In this document: positions 1 to 11,300 of the stretch, piece after piece
Numbering within the stretch: position 1 is the stretch's first letter
Layout: each line of letters opens with the position of its first letter
Assembly: GCF_026151205.1 (NCBI RefSeq)
Contig: NC_087077.1
Coordinates: 124,001 to 188,000 of the forward strand
Direction: 5' to 3'
Source: Bolinopsis microptera
Lineage: Eukaryota > Ctenophora > Tentaculata > Lobata > Bolinopsidae
DNA: 64,000 nucleotides
Translations under genes and position numbers: made by a program
Notes under the pieces: model-generated
What the model saw: the letters and a program-made list of their open reading frames with translations, nothing else
What the model was told of the DNA's origin: nothing
The model's database searches: none

Positions 1-287
1 CAAATGTTCGTAACTCTTAGTATTATATAGGCACGATAGTTCAATATAAATTTCCAGGATTATTGTTAGTTCTTTTAGCAAATGAAATTTTTTAGGAGCC
101 TTTTTTGCATATTACACTGTTTTGTAACAGTCGTTTGAAGAATCTTTTATTATGTTGTTCTAGGTAAGCTGATATTACACACATCAATGGTTTTTTGACA
201 AGGCATTTCTGATATAACTGCTGGAAAATGAACTTTGATGTTTGGATGAAACTTTGTGGAGATTTTGTTTTGGCTGCAAGGGTCAGT

Positions 288-542
288 TCATTTTTTAGTT
301 TTATGAGGCGAGGAAGGGATGGGGCATGTACGATTTTCGGGTAACATCGAATTGTGAGTTGCGATGCTAGATTCGCTTATTTGCACCCATTTGTTGAGGA
401 AATACGGGTCCAGCAGATGTCGTAATTTACGGCTCACAGCTCTTAATTGGAGGATGTCGTCAAAGTGTAACAATAGCGCTATATTGAACAAGACTTCCTG
501 GGGGAGAAAAGAAAACATGGCGAATTGAAGCAACGAATGCAA
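288..542 (-). CDS. F-box domain protein (single exon or exon fragment)
   Basis: The frame encodes 84 residues. Residues about 12-52 read as an F-box: L-P-Q-E-V-L at the start, then a hydrophobic stretch with F-D-D, then L-R-A-V-S-R-K-L-R and a D-P-Y-F-L-N-K-W segment, matching the family pattern LPxEVLxxI..D.L.LR.VSR..R.L...LW. F-box proteins recruit substrates to the SKP1-CUL1 ubiquitin ligase. An internal ATG at 516-518 would start the protein right at the F-box and is a plausible alternative start. A pyrimidine-rich tract ending in CAG directly before the GAAGTC of the box could instead be a splice acceptor, so this may be an internal exon. No substrate-binding repeats are visible; the tail is short and polar. 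Family call is from motif recognition; gene identity is unknown. Confidence 0.6.
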   Translation of the reverse strand: MHSLLQFAMFSFLPQEVLFNIALLLHFDDILQLRAVSRKLRHLLDPYFLNKWVQISESSIATHNSMLPENRTCPIPSSPHKTKK

Positions 543-1475
543 TAAGTGGTGTGAGAGTAGGCCGGCCTCCAGGAAAACTGATTCTTGTGCCCGGAGTTGA
601 TGGCATTTTTCTATGGTAGTGAGCTAATTTGGATCCTGGTGTTGTGTGTAAAGAAGTGTCATGGTTCAAAAGATTTAAAACCTGTCGTGATGCCGTGTTG
701 TTTTAGAACTTGTGACACTCCCATTGTGGAGGAACTGCCCCCGATGGATTGTGGATCCCGAGGGGGATAGTTCATGGAACGAGAGACGGGAGTCTGGCGT
801 ACTGCATGCACCATTGGCATTACATGAGTGCAGTGCGTCAGTACAGCAGGTTCAAGGGACACGACAGCCTGGTATGTTGGTTTCGTTCTTTTTTCTTATA
901 GTCTTGATTTCATTTTTGGATCATTGTGTGTTACAGTTTTGATAAATGAATTTTTCTTTGTTGAAGGTCATGTTTTATTATTGCTGTGATTATGTGCAAT
1001 TTCCAATTTTCAGCCCCTATGTGGCAAGGCAGAAACACCATAGATCAATATATGATCATGAGCAAGCGTAAAAGATGTTTCCCGATAGGATAAAATGAGG
1101 TAATTATCTAGCTGTTTTTATGCTGAAGTTATAGGTACGAAATTGTAAAATAGTACAACTGATTTCGTTAAAAGGCTCAAAAAAACAGATATGGGCGTAT
1201 CTTGATTTTGTTGATGTTAACCAGTGAATTCAGTCTGTTTTTTGTAATGGTGTCGTTCAAAATTCGGAATTTCACGGTTTTAAAATACTTAATTGATGCA
1301 GCTCCAAGTCTGATATCGAGAGGCTCGGACACTGGGTACTTTTTAAGAGCTGTTTGAAATTGGTGCCTTTGCTTATTTAAAAATCGGTTTCTCCTTGATT
1401 TTGATAAATAATTTAAAATTCGACATTAAACCGTTTCAGTAATTTTAATAAATACTTTAACACACACCGCATTAT
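543..1475. other. No supported gene
   Basis: Short overlapping open frames occur on both strands at about 585-940, but none shows a domain or splice structure I can support. The rest is AT-rich non-coding sequence. Confidence 0.4.
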
Positions 1476-1826
1476 TTAAAAGTTGCAAAAGTAGCGGTAC
1501 CGTTTCTGGAGGTACAAGTGTTCTGTATTTGTTTTTTTGGAAGAACTGAAATAATATGAATATGATCCACAGTTTCTTGATATTTTGGATTTCGAGCTTT
1601 GTAATGCTTCATAGAGTTTTACATAGTCCTTATTGTTTTTTAAAGCTTTTAGCGCAGCGTGTAACCTGTTTGATGTGTGTCGCTCGAAAATAAATTGTAG
1701 AGCGTGTCTTTTCGGTATCAGATTTAGAATGGTTAGGTAGATGATTATTAGATGCACTGTTTGTGTTTTGATGTCCAGTTGAGAAAAGTGTCCATTTGTT
1801 GAGTCTCTGGTGGCCATTGTAGCCAT
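1476..1826 (-). CDS. Hypothetical 116-residue ORF
   Basis: The frame begins with two closely spaced methionines and has a hydrophobic stretch near residues 25-37 followed by a basic, Lys/Arg/Ser-rich second half. I recognise no family. It starts immediately beside the 1.83-2.02 kb tandem repeat and lies beyond the envelope-like remnant on the same strand. It may be chance; no splice or poly(A) evidence supports it. Confidence 0.2.
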   Translation of the reverse strand: MATMATRDSTNGHFSQLDIKTQTVHLIIIYLTILNLIPKRHALQFIFERHTSNRLHAALKALKNNKDYVKLYEALQSSKSKISRNCGSYSYYFSSSKKTNTEHLYLQKRYRYFCNF

Positions 1827-1832
1827 TATAAT

Positions 1833-2020
1833 AGGGACGTTAAAAACGTCGACATTGAAGTCATTTGAGGGACGTTGTGATTAACGTCGACATTGAAGTC
1901 ATTTTTGGGGGACGTTATGAAACGTCGACATTAAAGTCAGTTTTGGGGGACGTTATGAAACGTCGACATTAAAGTCAGTTTTGGGGGACGTTATGAAACG
2001 TCGACATTAAAGTCATTTTT
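1833..2020. repeat. Five-copy ~38-bp tandem repeat with ACGTCGAC core
   Basis: GGGACGTT recurs at about 1833, 1869, 1908, 1946 and 1984, giving periods of 35-40 bp. Each unit contains AACGTCGACATT, and the last three units are nearly identical. The GACGTT and AACGTC in each unit form a small inverted repeat, so the array could form serial hairpins. Confidence 0.85.
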
Positions 2021-2439
2021 GCCAACTGCCAATTTATACTGCCAATGTTATGCTCGTTTTTGTGAAGTTTGAGTGAATGATTTATTCAATATTGGATTGA
2101 GCTTGTACTGATCGTGTTGAACGTTTTGGTGTTGATGAAGTATCTGATTGGAATGATTTTGATACTGTATTTGATGTTTTGTTTTGATGAATTATGATTG
2201 ACGTCTCTTCCGGTTTCTCGTCGTTATTTTCAACTATATTCTGTCGTGGAGGTGGAACTGATCGGCTTGTTCCTCTCTAACGCACTCCAGATCTTTTATT
2301 AGTCGTGTGTAACAGAAATTGGTCCTGCTTTCCGATAAGCTGATGGATCCGTGTAAAGTTTAACTGCTGATGTTTTCTTGTTTTAGTCGCGAGTTCTTGA
2401 AACCACATGTTACTGTCCAGTGACGTCGTCCAGTGAATA

Positions 2440-5309
2440 ATTTGGTAATGTCTTCCGGTCGGATAGAATACAAAACTCTACTTTGTAATTGGATTTGAGA
2501 GTACTCGTCACATGAGTAAAGTTCAGTTTCGTTGTCAGGAGTGTCTATCCAATTGATCTTCTAGGAGCTTCCAATATTAATTCCAATGACTGGATTTCCG
2601 TTTCCGAAAGTCAAGGCTCCTACTGAAACTTGTGCGACATAATGTTTACAGTGTACTTCTCCCGTTTTACATTGAGAAGCTTTGCTAAGACAAGTAATCT
2701 CAGGTCGTCTTTGTCTTTTTGGAGATATCGAGACAGACCAGCAGTTTAAGTGGTCGAGTTTCGTTCTGACCGTTCTGCGGAGTAAAACTGATCGTCTTTA
2801 AGGTATATCCGTTTAGTTTTACTCGAAGACAAGAGTTTCTTTGCTTTTTACAGGAACTGTAGCTGGCTCAAAGTGAGAAAGACGGCGTTAGGTTCCACGT
2901 ACATTGTTGACAAGACAAAGAAGGAACTTGCGAATATCGGATTGTTGTTGACAGTTGACGAAGTACTCAAGGTCTTCAGCTAATAGTATAGCTGGAGACG
3001 TCGGTTGTATTAACAACCCTCTATTCACTCCATGAAATTCGTAGTTGAAGTTCACCTTCTCCCTGTACTCGTCAAATACCAAATTTTCGATAGCATACGT
3101 ATACAGTGATGTAATTGCACATTGGAGTTCGTTTAGTCTCTCGTCCACGTTTTCTTGGTAATCCTTGATTAAGTAGAGAACATCTTTGTTGAATTGACGT
3201 TGTTGCACGACTTCATCATGAACTTGTTGGGTGAACTTGGAGAACTGATGATCGAGGTGAGCAATATGAGATTTAAGGTGTTTAATCTCATGTCGATTGA
3301 AGAAATTGAAGGCCATGCTTGCGAGCAATCCAGCACCAGGGATAGCAGCAATTGCTACAGGCACTCCCCGTTTTACCTTTTTGAAAGGGGTGCTGTTAGT
3401 GCTTGTTATGTCGTTTGCAGATCGTAGGTCTTCAAATCATCTTATATTGCGTTTCCAAATGTGATCAACAGCTTGGTCTCGAGCTTTATTGAGCGTGGTA
3501 TACAGTGCAACATCATTTTGTCCGCAAAACTCGGCTCTAGTTGCAAATCTTTCTGCACATACAATGTTTGCAGTGTACGTGTGGTGTGTTACTTCGTTAA
3601 TCTGTAAATTATCGAGATCGGGCTCGTCTTTTGCGACAGTTTGAAGTCCGAAGCATTCTGGGTCACAGAAACAAAGAGCGGTGCAGGAATTGAACTGAGT
3701 GTTGTCGTATCTTCTTAAGACTTTAAGAGCTGAACGTTGGTGTTTTGTCCTCTGTCTAGACTTTTAACCCAATAAAAGTATTTTTCAAATAAGTTTTGGT
3801 CAAGGTCACACTCGCTATTCATGCAAAATGTTGACCGTGCATGAGTTGAATTGATGAGTGGTTTGTTTACTCGAACGAACATACTGGCAAAGATTTTGCC
3901 ACAATCCATGTGGTTGCTAAATCAACCCAGTGTTTAGGTTTCAGAGATGTAAGACCAATAAATGATAGTCCTCTTGAAGTGTCATGACTTTCTTCTGTGG
4001 AGTGATTCATTTTTGTTCTATTTCGGCCAGCTGACTTGCGAGAAAATCGACTGATGCTTCACTTTGTGAGGGTGAGACGTCTCGATTAGTTGTTGCCCAA
4101 GTGGTCGGAAATGTAATAGTTCCGATGTATAATTTGACACCATCAGGGGCAACGGAACTGCAAGATGTTGTTGAAGCCTTGTGGGAATATCTCCAGGTTG
4201 GTATCTATATAGCACCTGATTATGCATGAAAATATGCACCGTCGTGACTTCGCAAGATATTCGAGCGGCGTACTATTGATGCAGTACTTTCGTCTGGAGA
4301 CATATACCCTTCCCTCCAGGAAGTTGTGTTTCCTCTGTAACTTACAGGTAACATGTTTGTGCAAAATCCTGGTTTAGGTCGGCGAAACTTTATCTCCACT
4401 GGCTTGCAATGACTGACAAGAATGTATTCCGAGTTCGAAGCAACTTCTATTATTGTTGAATCATTGAAATGATGACGGAAGATATCAGTAGGAATGATAA
4501 CTTCCAAGAATTGCATTTTATGCGTTAGCTCTTGCAACAATAGTTTGATATCATCAACAGCCATCATTGGTCCTAAAAGTTGGTGTGCAGTGACTTGGAA
4601 TCCGTCACTTTCCGTTTTGTCGGGTAGTTTACTTGGGTTTTCCAAGGCAAACGATTAGGAATTATGAGATGAGACGAGATTATTGTACCATTAAATGTTC
4701 CAATTTGTACGAACTTGGACTGTACCATTGGGTCTGGCACAATACATGTTACTGCAATCCCTTCAATAACTTGTATCGTAACGGCAGTCTGATATATCGG
4801 CAAGGTTGGAAATAGGCTGGTGAGTGTGTGTTTTTGTGACGTAACCTTCGCTGTAATTACATGATATTACGTCCGTCTGAACCTTTGTCATCCATTTCAT
4901 AGGACAATCAAAATCTTTAATGACGGTGTCAGTTGTCCAGTTTCGTCAATGCATGATTTGGTCCTAATCAAGTCTTGGTATTGGCTTTTCGGTAAAATCT
5001 TATTGTGTATTGTTTTTTCTGTTTCTTTGCTGCTATGTTGTGCATCTCAGCAGCTTCACTTGGAGAGACAATGCGTTCGTTTTGAATCGTAACTTTTTTA
5101 TGGTCCGTAGTATCACAGCTTTGAATTTGTTCAGGCCATCTCATTAATGTAAGGTGATTTTGTGCATCACAAATCATGGCACTTTGGCAATAAGTTATCA
5201 GCAATGTAAGAAGTAGTATTCTTTCTGTGTCGTATCGTGTCATCTGAAATATTGTTTCCGAGTCGAAGGTACCTATCCATCCTTTGGGAATCAGGGATAA
5301 GGTGATCAA
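2440..5309 (-). pseudogene. Envelope-like fusion glycoprotein remnant
   Basis: The region is broken into several frames: 4968-5309 has a hydrophobic leader like a signal peptide; 4220-4645, 4018-4239 and 3715-3909 carry fragments of a cysteine-containing ectodomain; 2888-3379 resembles the membrane-fusion subunit; a further cysteine-rich fragment reads at about 2440-2760. At 3368-3379 the minus strand encodes a basic K-V-K-R followed by a Gly/Ala/Ile-rich apolar stretch, which looks like a furin-type site followed by a fusion peptide. A long predicted helix with heptad-like spacing comes next. These are class-I fusion protein features; no specific viral family is assigned. Frame changes and stops between the pieces make it non-functional. 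Confidence 0.5.
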
Positions 5310-5415
5310 TCTTATATAATTCTCCGGATCATTTTTTATGTTTCACGTGTAGCTACACATTGCACAACTCATGACTCTGAACTGTAGGAAGACTCCACCC
5401 TACGGCTGTGTACTA

Positions 5416-5945
5416 TTATTTTATTATTTCGGGCGTGAATTTATTTTGAATTGAATGTTGGGACGGTTTAGGAGATGGTAGCTCTCTGACTCTACCGCTA
5501 GCTGTAGAGCTTGACCGGGATACGGCTTGATGGCCGCCCTGGATTTGTTGCGGTGATATAGAGCTTGCTCTATCATTTTGCCGATGGGACAAAGTGTCAG
5601 AACTTCTGGAGAAAGTCTGGTGGCGCGGTGTTGACATCCTCTGTGACGAAAGTCTTCCCTCAGAATGGCCATTTCCGAGAGACAAGGATGAGATATACTC
5701 GCCATCAGCTTCTGCATCGGTGTTCTGGACAAGTGTTGACCGTTGGCATGGTAAAAGGAGCATTTCATCATCATCCTCGTATCTTCTCGAGGTAGTAGAT
5801 GGTTGCGGACCTGTCTCAATTGAGTCTCCAATGACTTGTTGTTCTTCTGATTTTTCTGATTCGAGGTTATGTTGTTCTTCCAATTCTTCTGACTTGAGTT
5901 TATGTTGTACCATAATCTTCTTGAGTTCTTGATAGTATCTTGCAT
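5416..5945 (-). pseudogene. Hydrophilic retroelement-associated frame
   Basis: Two overlapping frames are open. The more protein-like one (5416-5913) is rich in Ser, Glu, Gln and Arg, begins with a Glu-rich repeat (E-E-Q-H-N-L-E-S-E pattern) and has no visible catalytic motif. It lies between the gag-like and env-like regions on the same strand and could be the linker or C-terminal tail of a lost pol product. Function unknown. Confidence 0.25.
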
Positions 5946-6337
5946 TTAGTGTTTTTGTAACTGAGATGGGACTTTTCGTGTCCTGTCGTGATGTACCATA
6001 ATAATCTTTCCAGTTTTAATGTTGCATACTTTCAAGGTAAATTCGGAGGACTTTGAGTCATGTTGTTAGTCAATCAGTTGTCATGTAGTCAATCAGTTGT
6101 TATTCTGAAAATCGCCTCCGAGAATGGCGACATGAAGAAGTTTCTCCGTAATAAAAAAGCAATTATATTTCATCCGTCAAATTACAATAGGTAGTATTAT
6201 TTTCCCTTATGCTGACAATTATGATCCATTATAGCAGCCATTAGTAGCTTCAAGTACACACTTGCTGTCGTTAATGGTATATACACTTCTGACTTCCTGT
6301 CCAAGAGATGCGGGCCACTGCCATGGAATGCAGTGTG

Positions 6338-7020
6338 CTATTTCAAGAGGGCGGTTGCGTTGGGAAATCCATCGCCTCTGATTGATCTGCTTTTCAGTTT
6401 CCCGATGATTTTCTCCAGATGTTGGCTATGCTCAACAAGTTTTGTGTAGTGGTCTAGTCCAGGTGTTGTGAGAAGCGAGTAAGCTACTTGCTCAGATCTT
6501 ATTCCATTGATGAATGCATCCTGGAGTAACTCTTCTTTGGTGCTATCAGGCATCTTCTTGCATGTAGGAATTACATTGATCTTTTTCTCGAGTCGTTCCG
6601 CAAAGTCGAGGATGGTTTCTTCTGAGCTCTGTTTGATGTTGAATAGTTCGTCGACAGACATTTTGCTATTGTAGTTAGGGTCGAGCTTCTTGACTATCAT
6701 GTCCTTGGCTGCATGCCAATCTGTTGTTTGTCTGTTAGGTTCAGTGACATAACTCTTGAAAAGCTTTTGTTATCCAGAAATGTGCAGAAAACTTTGAATG
6801 AAGCAGACGGAGGAAGACCGATGACTGTGCAGTAGTTGTCGAATGCCAGTAGAAAATCGTGGATGTCATCCCCATGATGATTGTACTCATGGGGTTTCTT
6901 CCCCCCAAAAAGCTTGAAAGACTCTTGAGTCGGAGGTGCTTTATGTCCTAGTCCAGGCATATCTTTGTGGTCAAACTTGTCGTTGTCAAAATGTTTATTG
7001 TTGTGGTGAAGCATTGTCAT
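6338..7020 (-). pseudogene. Gag/capsid-like protein, frameshifted
   Basis: Two frames, 6697-7020 and 6338-6700, join into one capsid-like region: the first ends shortly before the W-H-A-A-K-D motif that is read in the second, so a one-base indel near 6720 breaks the gene. The second frame has the L-D-F-A-E-R-L-E-K-K and L-Q-D-A-F-I-N-G-I segments typical of retrotransposon gag helices. No CCHC zinc knuckle is visible. Capsid proteins of this type assemble the particle that packages element RNA. The assignment is by general gag pattern, so moderate confidence. Confidence 0.5.
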
Positions 7021-7418
7021 TGGTGGTTTGTAAGTAAGTGATCCAGGCGGTTGGTATGGTGTGTGTTGTGGAAAAGGTGTTGTGACATTTGTCTAAATCT
7101 GCTGAGTGCATTGGCTCATGTTGGCAGATGAAACTGACAGCGAAAATTGGCAGGAAAGGCAACAAAAGTGGTTACCAGTATAGCTCTATTCTCTAACCTG
7201 TAGTTCCCAATTTGGTTCGCAGTCGCAGCGCCACTTGTGGGTTATGAAGAGAGAGGTGGTTGATCGTCTAGGTTTGAGATAGGTTGATTAGTTTCAGGAC
7301 TTTATAGTTCCAACAGACTATCTGTCTGTTCCCACAATGGAACTTGTAGGTTGCGTTGTGTTTTAGTTAGAGTGAGTTGACCAAATAATACGACTTGAAA
7401 TCGGGTTGGTTGTAGCTA

Positions 7419-7482
7419 TGTATCAATGTATCAATGTATAAATGTATCAATGTATCAATGTATTAATGTATCAATGTATTAA
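7419..7482. repeat. 8-bp microsatellite (TATCAATG)n
   Basis: About eight tandem copies of TATCAATG with single-base variants (TATAAATG, TATTAATG). Confidence 0.9.
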
Positions 7483-8424
7483 CAATTAGGAACGGTGGTA
7501 GGTCTTTGGGAGGCGTTCAGGAAGTCAAGAAGTGGGAATTATAGGTGTGCCCAGGGTTTAAAAAGGGTATCACTCGTGTTGGTCATTGGGCCGACACGTG
7601 TGATCCACGAGATGAGTTTCGAGTTCCTGATTGGGGGGTCGAACGGGCTGGGCTCCAGGAAACGATTATCTTAAATGAGCATGAGCTGAACAAACGAGAT
7701 CAACCAATCAGGGTTTCCCGTTTATCCATTACTCCATTATTGCACCGTTTCCGGTACTTTAATTATCGCATCATAGACCGTTATTGCATTACTTCACAAT
7801 CTATTACAGATACCTGCAATGTTCTTCAGCCAAAGCATGTTCACTTCTGGTGTCACAAATCATATAAGTGGGATGCTTTAATTATCGTCATGACCTCTAA
7901 GTGGGTTCACACCATTGCGTTTGGCTGGCAAGTGCCGTTTGTGACCACTTGAGCTGGCAACCTGCCAATACAGGTAGACAGCTGGAAAATAGCCAACAAG
8001 ATATGGAATTATTGTAAGGCTTATAGCAAGGAGAGAAGTGGACCCACAATAGTATAGGACATAGGTTGCACATAATTATACACTCGCGTACTGTACGACT
8101 CTGCAAACGGCGGCAAAACAGATTGAAAATAGACAGATATAAGCGCGTTTTCAAGCGCGCACACACAAATAAAGCGTTCGGAGATCTCGTTTTCCAGTAG
8201 AATTTGCTCGGCGCGAAAGAATGCTGGAGAAGTCGCTCGAAACATTGATGATATATTTGTTATTTTCTTGAATCAATGACCAAAGCTAAAGATGGTTCCG
8301 AATGAACAGATGGTTAGGTTTTACGACTCTTACGACACTCCAATTAAGTTGAAAATAACCCTATCCTATTGTCATGTGATCGGAGCAACCCATGATCACT
8401 TCCTTTATTAAAATCCCAAGTATA
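7483..8424. other. No supported gene
   Basis: Short frames on both strands lack recognisable domains. The stretch contains the likely 5' flank of the retroelement and the flank of the downstream LINE. Confidence 0.4.
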
Positions 8425-8445
8425 CGAAACGAAACGAAACGAAAC
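8425..8445. repeat. CGAAA pentamer repeat, putative LINE tail
   Basis: About four copies of CGAAA in the plus sense, downstream of the LINE stop codon on the minus strand. Confidence 0.7.
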
Positions 8446-8795
8446 ACTGTATTTACTACCCCGCTACTATGCGACAAAGATATTGTATAAAGTTAACTAA
8501 ATAATTTACACAATACGGTGCCCATGTCTGAGCGGCTCTCCTCAAATAACTTTCTCTCCTCCTCGGAGCAGAAAGTTAAAAACAAAACACGGGTCTCATA
8601 AATCAAAAATACTAAATAATGTTAAAGAGATCATATCAGATTAACTGTCGCAAAAAATGGTTAAAGTATACATATTACATAATTGATTTTATTGACACAC
8701 CGATAAAAACCAGAAAAACAAGAAGTGGATACTCGGAAAACAAAAAAATAACACAAAAAAAAAGACTAGAAGCCACAAAAAATAGCTTAACCAGG

Positions 8796-11279
8796 CTATA
8801 GTTGATCATACAAATAGTTCTTTAACTTACCCTTAAAAGAGACAATATTGTCGATGTTACGGACATTAAGAGGGAGAGAATTCCATGATTCAGGTGCATA
8901 GTTGCTGAACCGCCTGCTAGTTGCCTTCAATTTAGAGAACTTAGGTATCTTCATAAGAAGGTTGCATGCTGTTTTTGTTCTGGTTTCTTTGACAGCCTTA
9001 TCATCTCTGTTCATTTGAACCAACTCTTGGAGGTACATTGGTGCCAATCCATGGGTCACTTTGAAACAGATGAGACACACTTTGAAAAATATCCTCTTTT
9101 CAACAGGGAGAATATGAGCTTTCTTGTAGAAAGGAGACAAGTCAGTATTTCTGTCATAGATGTCGTAAATGAAACGTATCCCTGCATTTAGAACAGATTG
9201 CAGCTTCTTCACTCTAGTCTTTGAAAGATTCATGTAAAGGGCATTACAATAGTCCAGCTTTGATATGATCAGTTGTTTGACCAGCATGAGCTTAACTCTC
9301 TCATCTAGATACTTTCTGATAGTTCTAAGATTGTTCATTGTCCAGGAACAGTTCTTCCTAACGTTGTTAATCTGCCTTTCCATGTTGAGAGATTCATCTA
9401 GTAACACTCCAAGACTCTTCCAGGTATCGTTTTTACATACAGTTGGTGTAATAATGGTGTCACCAAACTTTATTGCTATTTCAAGGTCAAACTTCTTCAG
9501 TACCAAAGGCTTTCCAATGACTAACAATTCTGTCTTGCTCTCATTCAGTTTCATGAAATTATTAACCATCCATACTTTGATTTCAGACAGACAGTCATTG
9601 ATCCTACTAGTGACATTCTGCAGCTCCATGGGTCTCATCGGGTGGAAAGCTATATAAAGTTGTGAGTCATCTGCATAAAGCTGAATATCGAGACCATACT
9701 TTCTAGCTATTTCCTGGAGCAGCTTAATGTATAAGATGAACAGGATCGGTCCCAATAGAGAGCCCTGGGGTACCCCAAACAACAGACACAGGAAGTCAGA
9801 TAATGAGTCATCTACCTTAACCTTGAAAAACCTGCCTGAGAGGTATGAACTAAACCATTTCAATGCAGAGTCCTTAATACCAAAATCTTTTGCCAGCTTC
9901 TTAAGAAGGATTGTATGATCAATCGTGTCGAAAGCAGCAGAGAGATCAAGTAGGACTACAATCACAATGTTGTTCTTCTGCACTTCCTTAAGAATATCGT
10001 CTGCCATCCTGACCATCAGGGTTTCACAACTGTGGTTCGCTCTGTATCCAGACTGAACTGGGCAATGCAGACTGTTTAAATGTAAGTGATTGTTTAACTG
10101 CTCAAGTACAATCTTTTCGATCAGTTTAGACATAACTGCAAGATTTGAGACTGGTCTGTAATTCTTCAGAATATCTGGATCAGCATTCTTCTTCTTGATA
10201 GTGGGCTTGACCAGTGCAGTCTTCATCTCGGCTGGAAACACACCTTGCGACATAGAACCGTTTATTATGTGCAGGAGGATCGGTGCCAACTCCTGAGAGC
10301 ATTTCTTCAACATGAAAGTTGGAATAGGGTCAAGACTACAAAACTTGTTAGACATCTTAGAAATGGTGTGTAACAGGTGCTGCCTAGTGATGGAGTGAAA
10401 TTTATCAAATGATGGCCCTGAATAGGTGCTTTCCAGATTCTCTGACGATGACAAGTTCCCTCCGATATGACTTCCTTCTTCTTCTATCCCAAGTCTGATA
10501 TCATTCACTTTATCCGCAAAGAAAACTTTAAAACTTTCTGCCAGTTTTTTAGTGTCATTACCATGTGGCCTTTCTTGGGTAGTTTCACCCGTGAGTCTAT
10601 AAACTTTCTTGTACAGAGCCTTCGTATCTCCCGCAGAGGCTAAGAGGGCTTTTCTATTGTAAGTAATCCTCTTCTGTCGCTCAATGACAATAAATTTGTT
10701 CCTGAGGTTGACAAAAATATCCTTCTGTCCCTTGCCTTTCCTCCAGGCTCTCTCAGCTGCTCTCCTCTGCCTCTGTAAAGCTTTCAGATCCTGATCCATC
10801 CAAGGTTTACCTTTGTCTTCACTCTTCATCTCCTTACTGATCACAGGACAGTGCTTGTCCATAAGTTCCAATAGAATACTATTGTACATCTTAACTGACT
10901 CATCAAGACTCTCAGAGCACCAAGCATCTCTTTTACAGAGATCAGAAACCAAAATATCTGCTTTAAAATCCTCAACCACAATACTTTTAAAATCACGGTA
11001 TTTCATCACCCTAGTATCATTCAAAGAGGTCTTCAGGCTCACAGACACTACAAATTTAACAAGAAAATGATCTGATCTAGTCCCAGATTCCACAATGTTA
11101 ATAGAAGTTATAGAGTCTTTAAAGACTTTGGTCGTTATCACGAGGTCAAGAGTTCCTCCTTGATTGTGAGTTCTTTCTAGTGGTACACATTGGATGAAAC
11201 CAAGCTGATCAAGAAGGGAAAGAAACTTTGCGGGGTAAAGATCTTTAGGCCTTTCAACATATAAAAAGAAAAAAACCAA
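8796..11279 (-). CDS. LINE endonuclease (partial) - reverse transcriptase, 827 aa
   Basis: Residues about 40-75 are the end of an apurinic-like endonuclease domain, with T-L-D-L-V-I-T and the S-D-H motif at 69-71. The reverse transcriptase follows: N-Y-R-P-V-S-N near 373, L-D-L-S-A-A-F-D near 444-451 (first catalytic Asp), G-V-P-Q-G-S near 502-507, and Y-A-D-D at about 535-538 (catalytic Asp pair). The C-terminal thumb ends with a typical W-N-S-L-P-L-N-V-R-N-I motif. This arrangement fits the CR1/L2/jockey group. The frame is uninterrupted for 827 codons, so the insertion is fairly young, but the N-terminal endonuclease and any first ORF are missing, so it cannot be autonomous. The Met given as start is only the first after the truncation. 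Confidence 0.85.
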   Translation of the reverse strand: MVFFFLYVERPKDLYPAKFLSLLDQLGFIQCVPLERTHNQGGTLDLVITTKVFKDSITSINIVESGTRSDHFLVKFVVSVSLKTSLNDTRVMKYRDFKSIVVEDFKADILVSDLCKRDAWCSESLDESVKMYNSILLELMDKHCPVISKEMKSEDKGKPWMDQDLKALQRQRRAAERAWRKGKGQKDIFVNLRNKFIVIERQKRITYNRKALLASAGDTKALYKKVYRLTGETTQERPHGNDTKKLAESFKVFFADKVNDIRLGIEEEGSHIGGNLSSSENLESTYSGPSFDKFHSITRQHLLHTISKMSNKFCSLDPIPTFMLKKCSQELAPILLHIINGSMSQGVFPAEMKTALVKPTIKKKNADPDILKNYRPVSNLAVMSKLIEKIVLEQLNNHLHLNSLHCPVQSGYRANHSCETLMVRMADDILKEVQKNNIVIVVLLDLSAAFDTIDHTILLKKLAKDFGIKDSALKWFSSYLSGRFFKVKVDDSLSDFLCLLFGVPQGSLLGPILFILYIKLLQEIARKYGLDIQLYADDSQLYIAFHPMRPMELQNVTSRINDCLSEIKVWMVNNFMKLNESKTELLVIGKPLVLKKFDLEIAIKFGDTIITPTVCKNDTWKSLGVLLDESLNMERQINNVRKNCSWTMNNLRTIRKYLDERVKLMLVKQLIISKLDYCNALYMNLSKTRVKKLQSVLNAGIRFIYDIYDRNTDLSPFYKKAHILPVEKRIFFKVCLICFKVTHGLAPMYLQELVQMNRDDKAVKETRTKTACNLLMKIPKFSKLKATSRRFSNYAPESWNSLPLNVRNIDNIVSFKGKLKNYLYDQL

Positions 11280-11300
11280 AAGTATATAATTTTTACGAAA

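Larger units (their letters stand above)
2021..7240 (-). mobile_element. Decayed env-bearing LTR-type retroelement
   Basis: Read on the minus strand, the order is gag-like (7020 to 6338), a low-complexity hydrophilic frame (5945 to 5416), then an envelope-like glycoprotein region (5309 to about 2440). No protease, reverse transcriptase or integrase motif is visible between gag and env, so the pol region appears deleted or unrecognisable. No LTR pair could be matched by eye. A TGG-starting stretch near 7229 on the minus strand lies where a primer-binding site would be, but it does not fit tRNA geometry well. Multiple frame breaks show the copy is inactive. The assignment rests on gene order and protein character, not on a named family. 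Confidence 0.5.
8425..11279 (-). mobile_element. 5'-truncated LINE with GTTTC-repeat tail
   Basis: The element is read right to left. It begins inside an endonuclease domain near 11,279, continues through a complete reverse transcriptase, and has about 350 bp of 3' untranslated sequence ending at 8425-8445, where the minus strand is about four copies of GTTTC. A short tandem-repeat tail instead of poly(A) is a known feature of CR1/L2-type LINEs. The end point at that repeat is an inference, because the element's true 3' end was not compared with other copies. Confidence 0.65.

Noticed and set aside
7208-7240. Primer-binding site for the retroelement
   Set aside because: A TGG-starting segment is present, but the GGTTCG to CCA spacing does not fit a tRNA 3' end, and no LTR pair was found.
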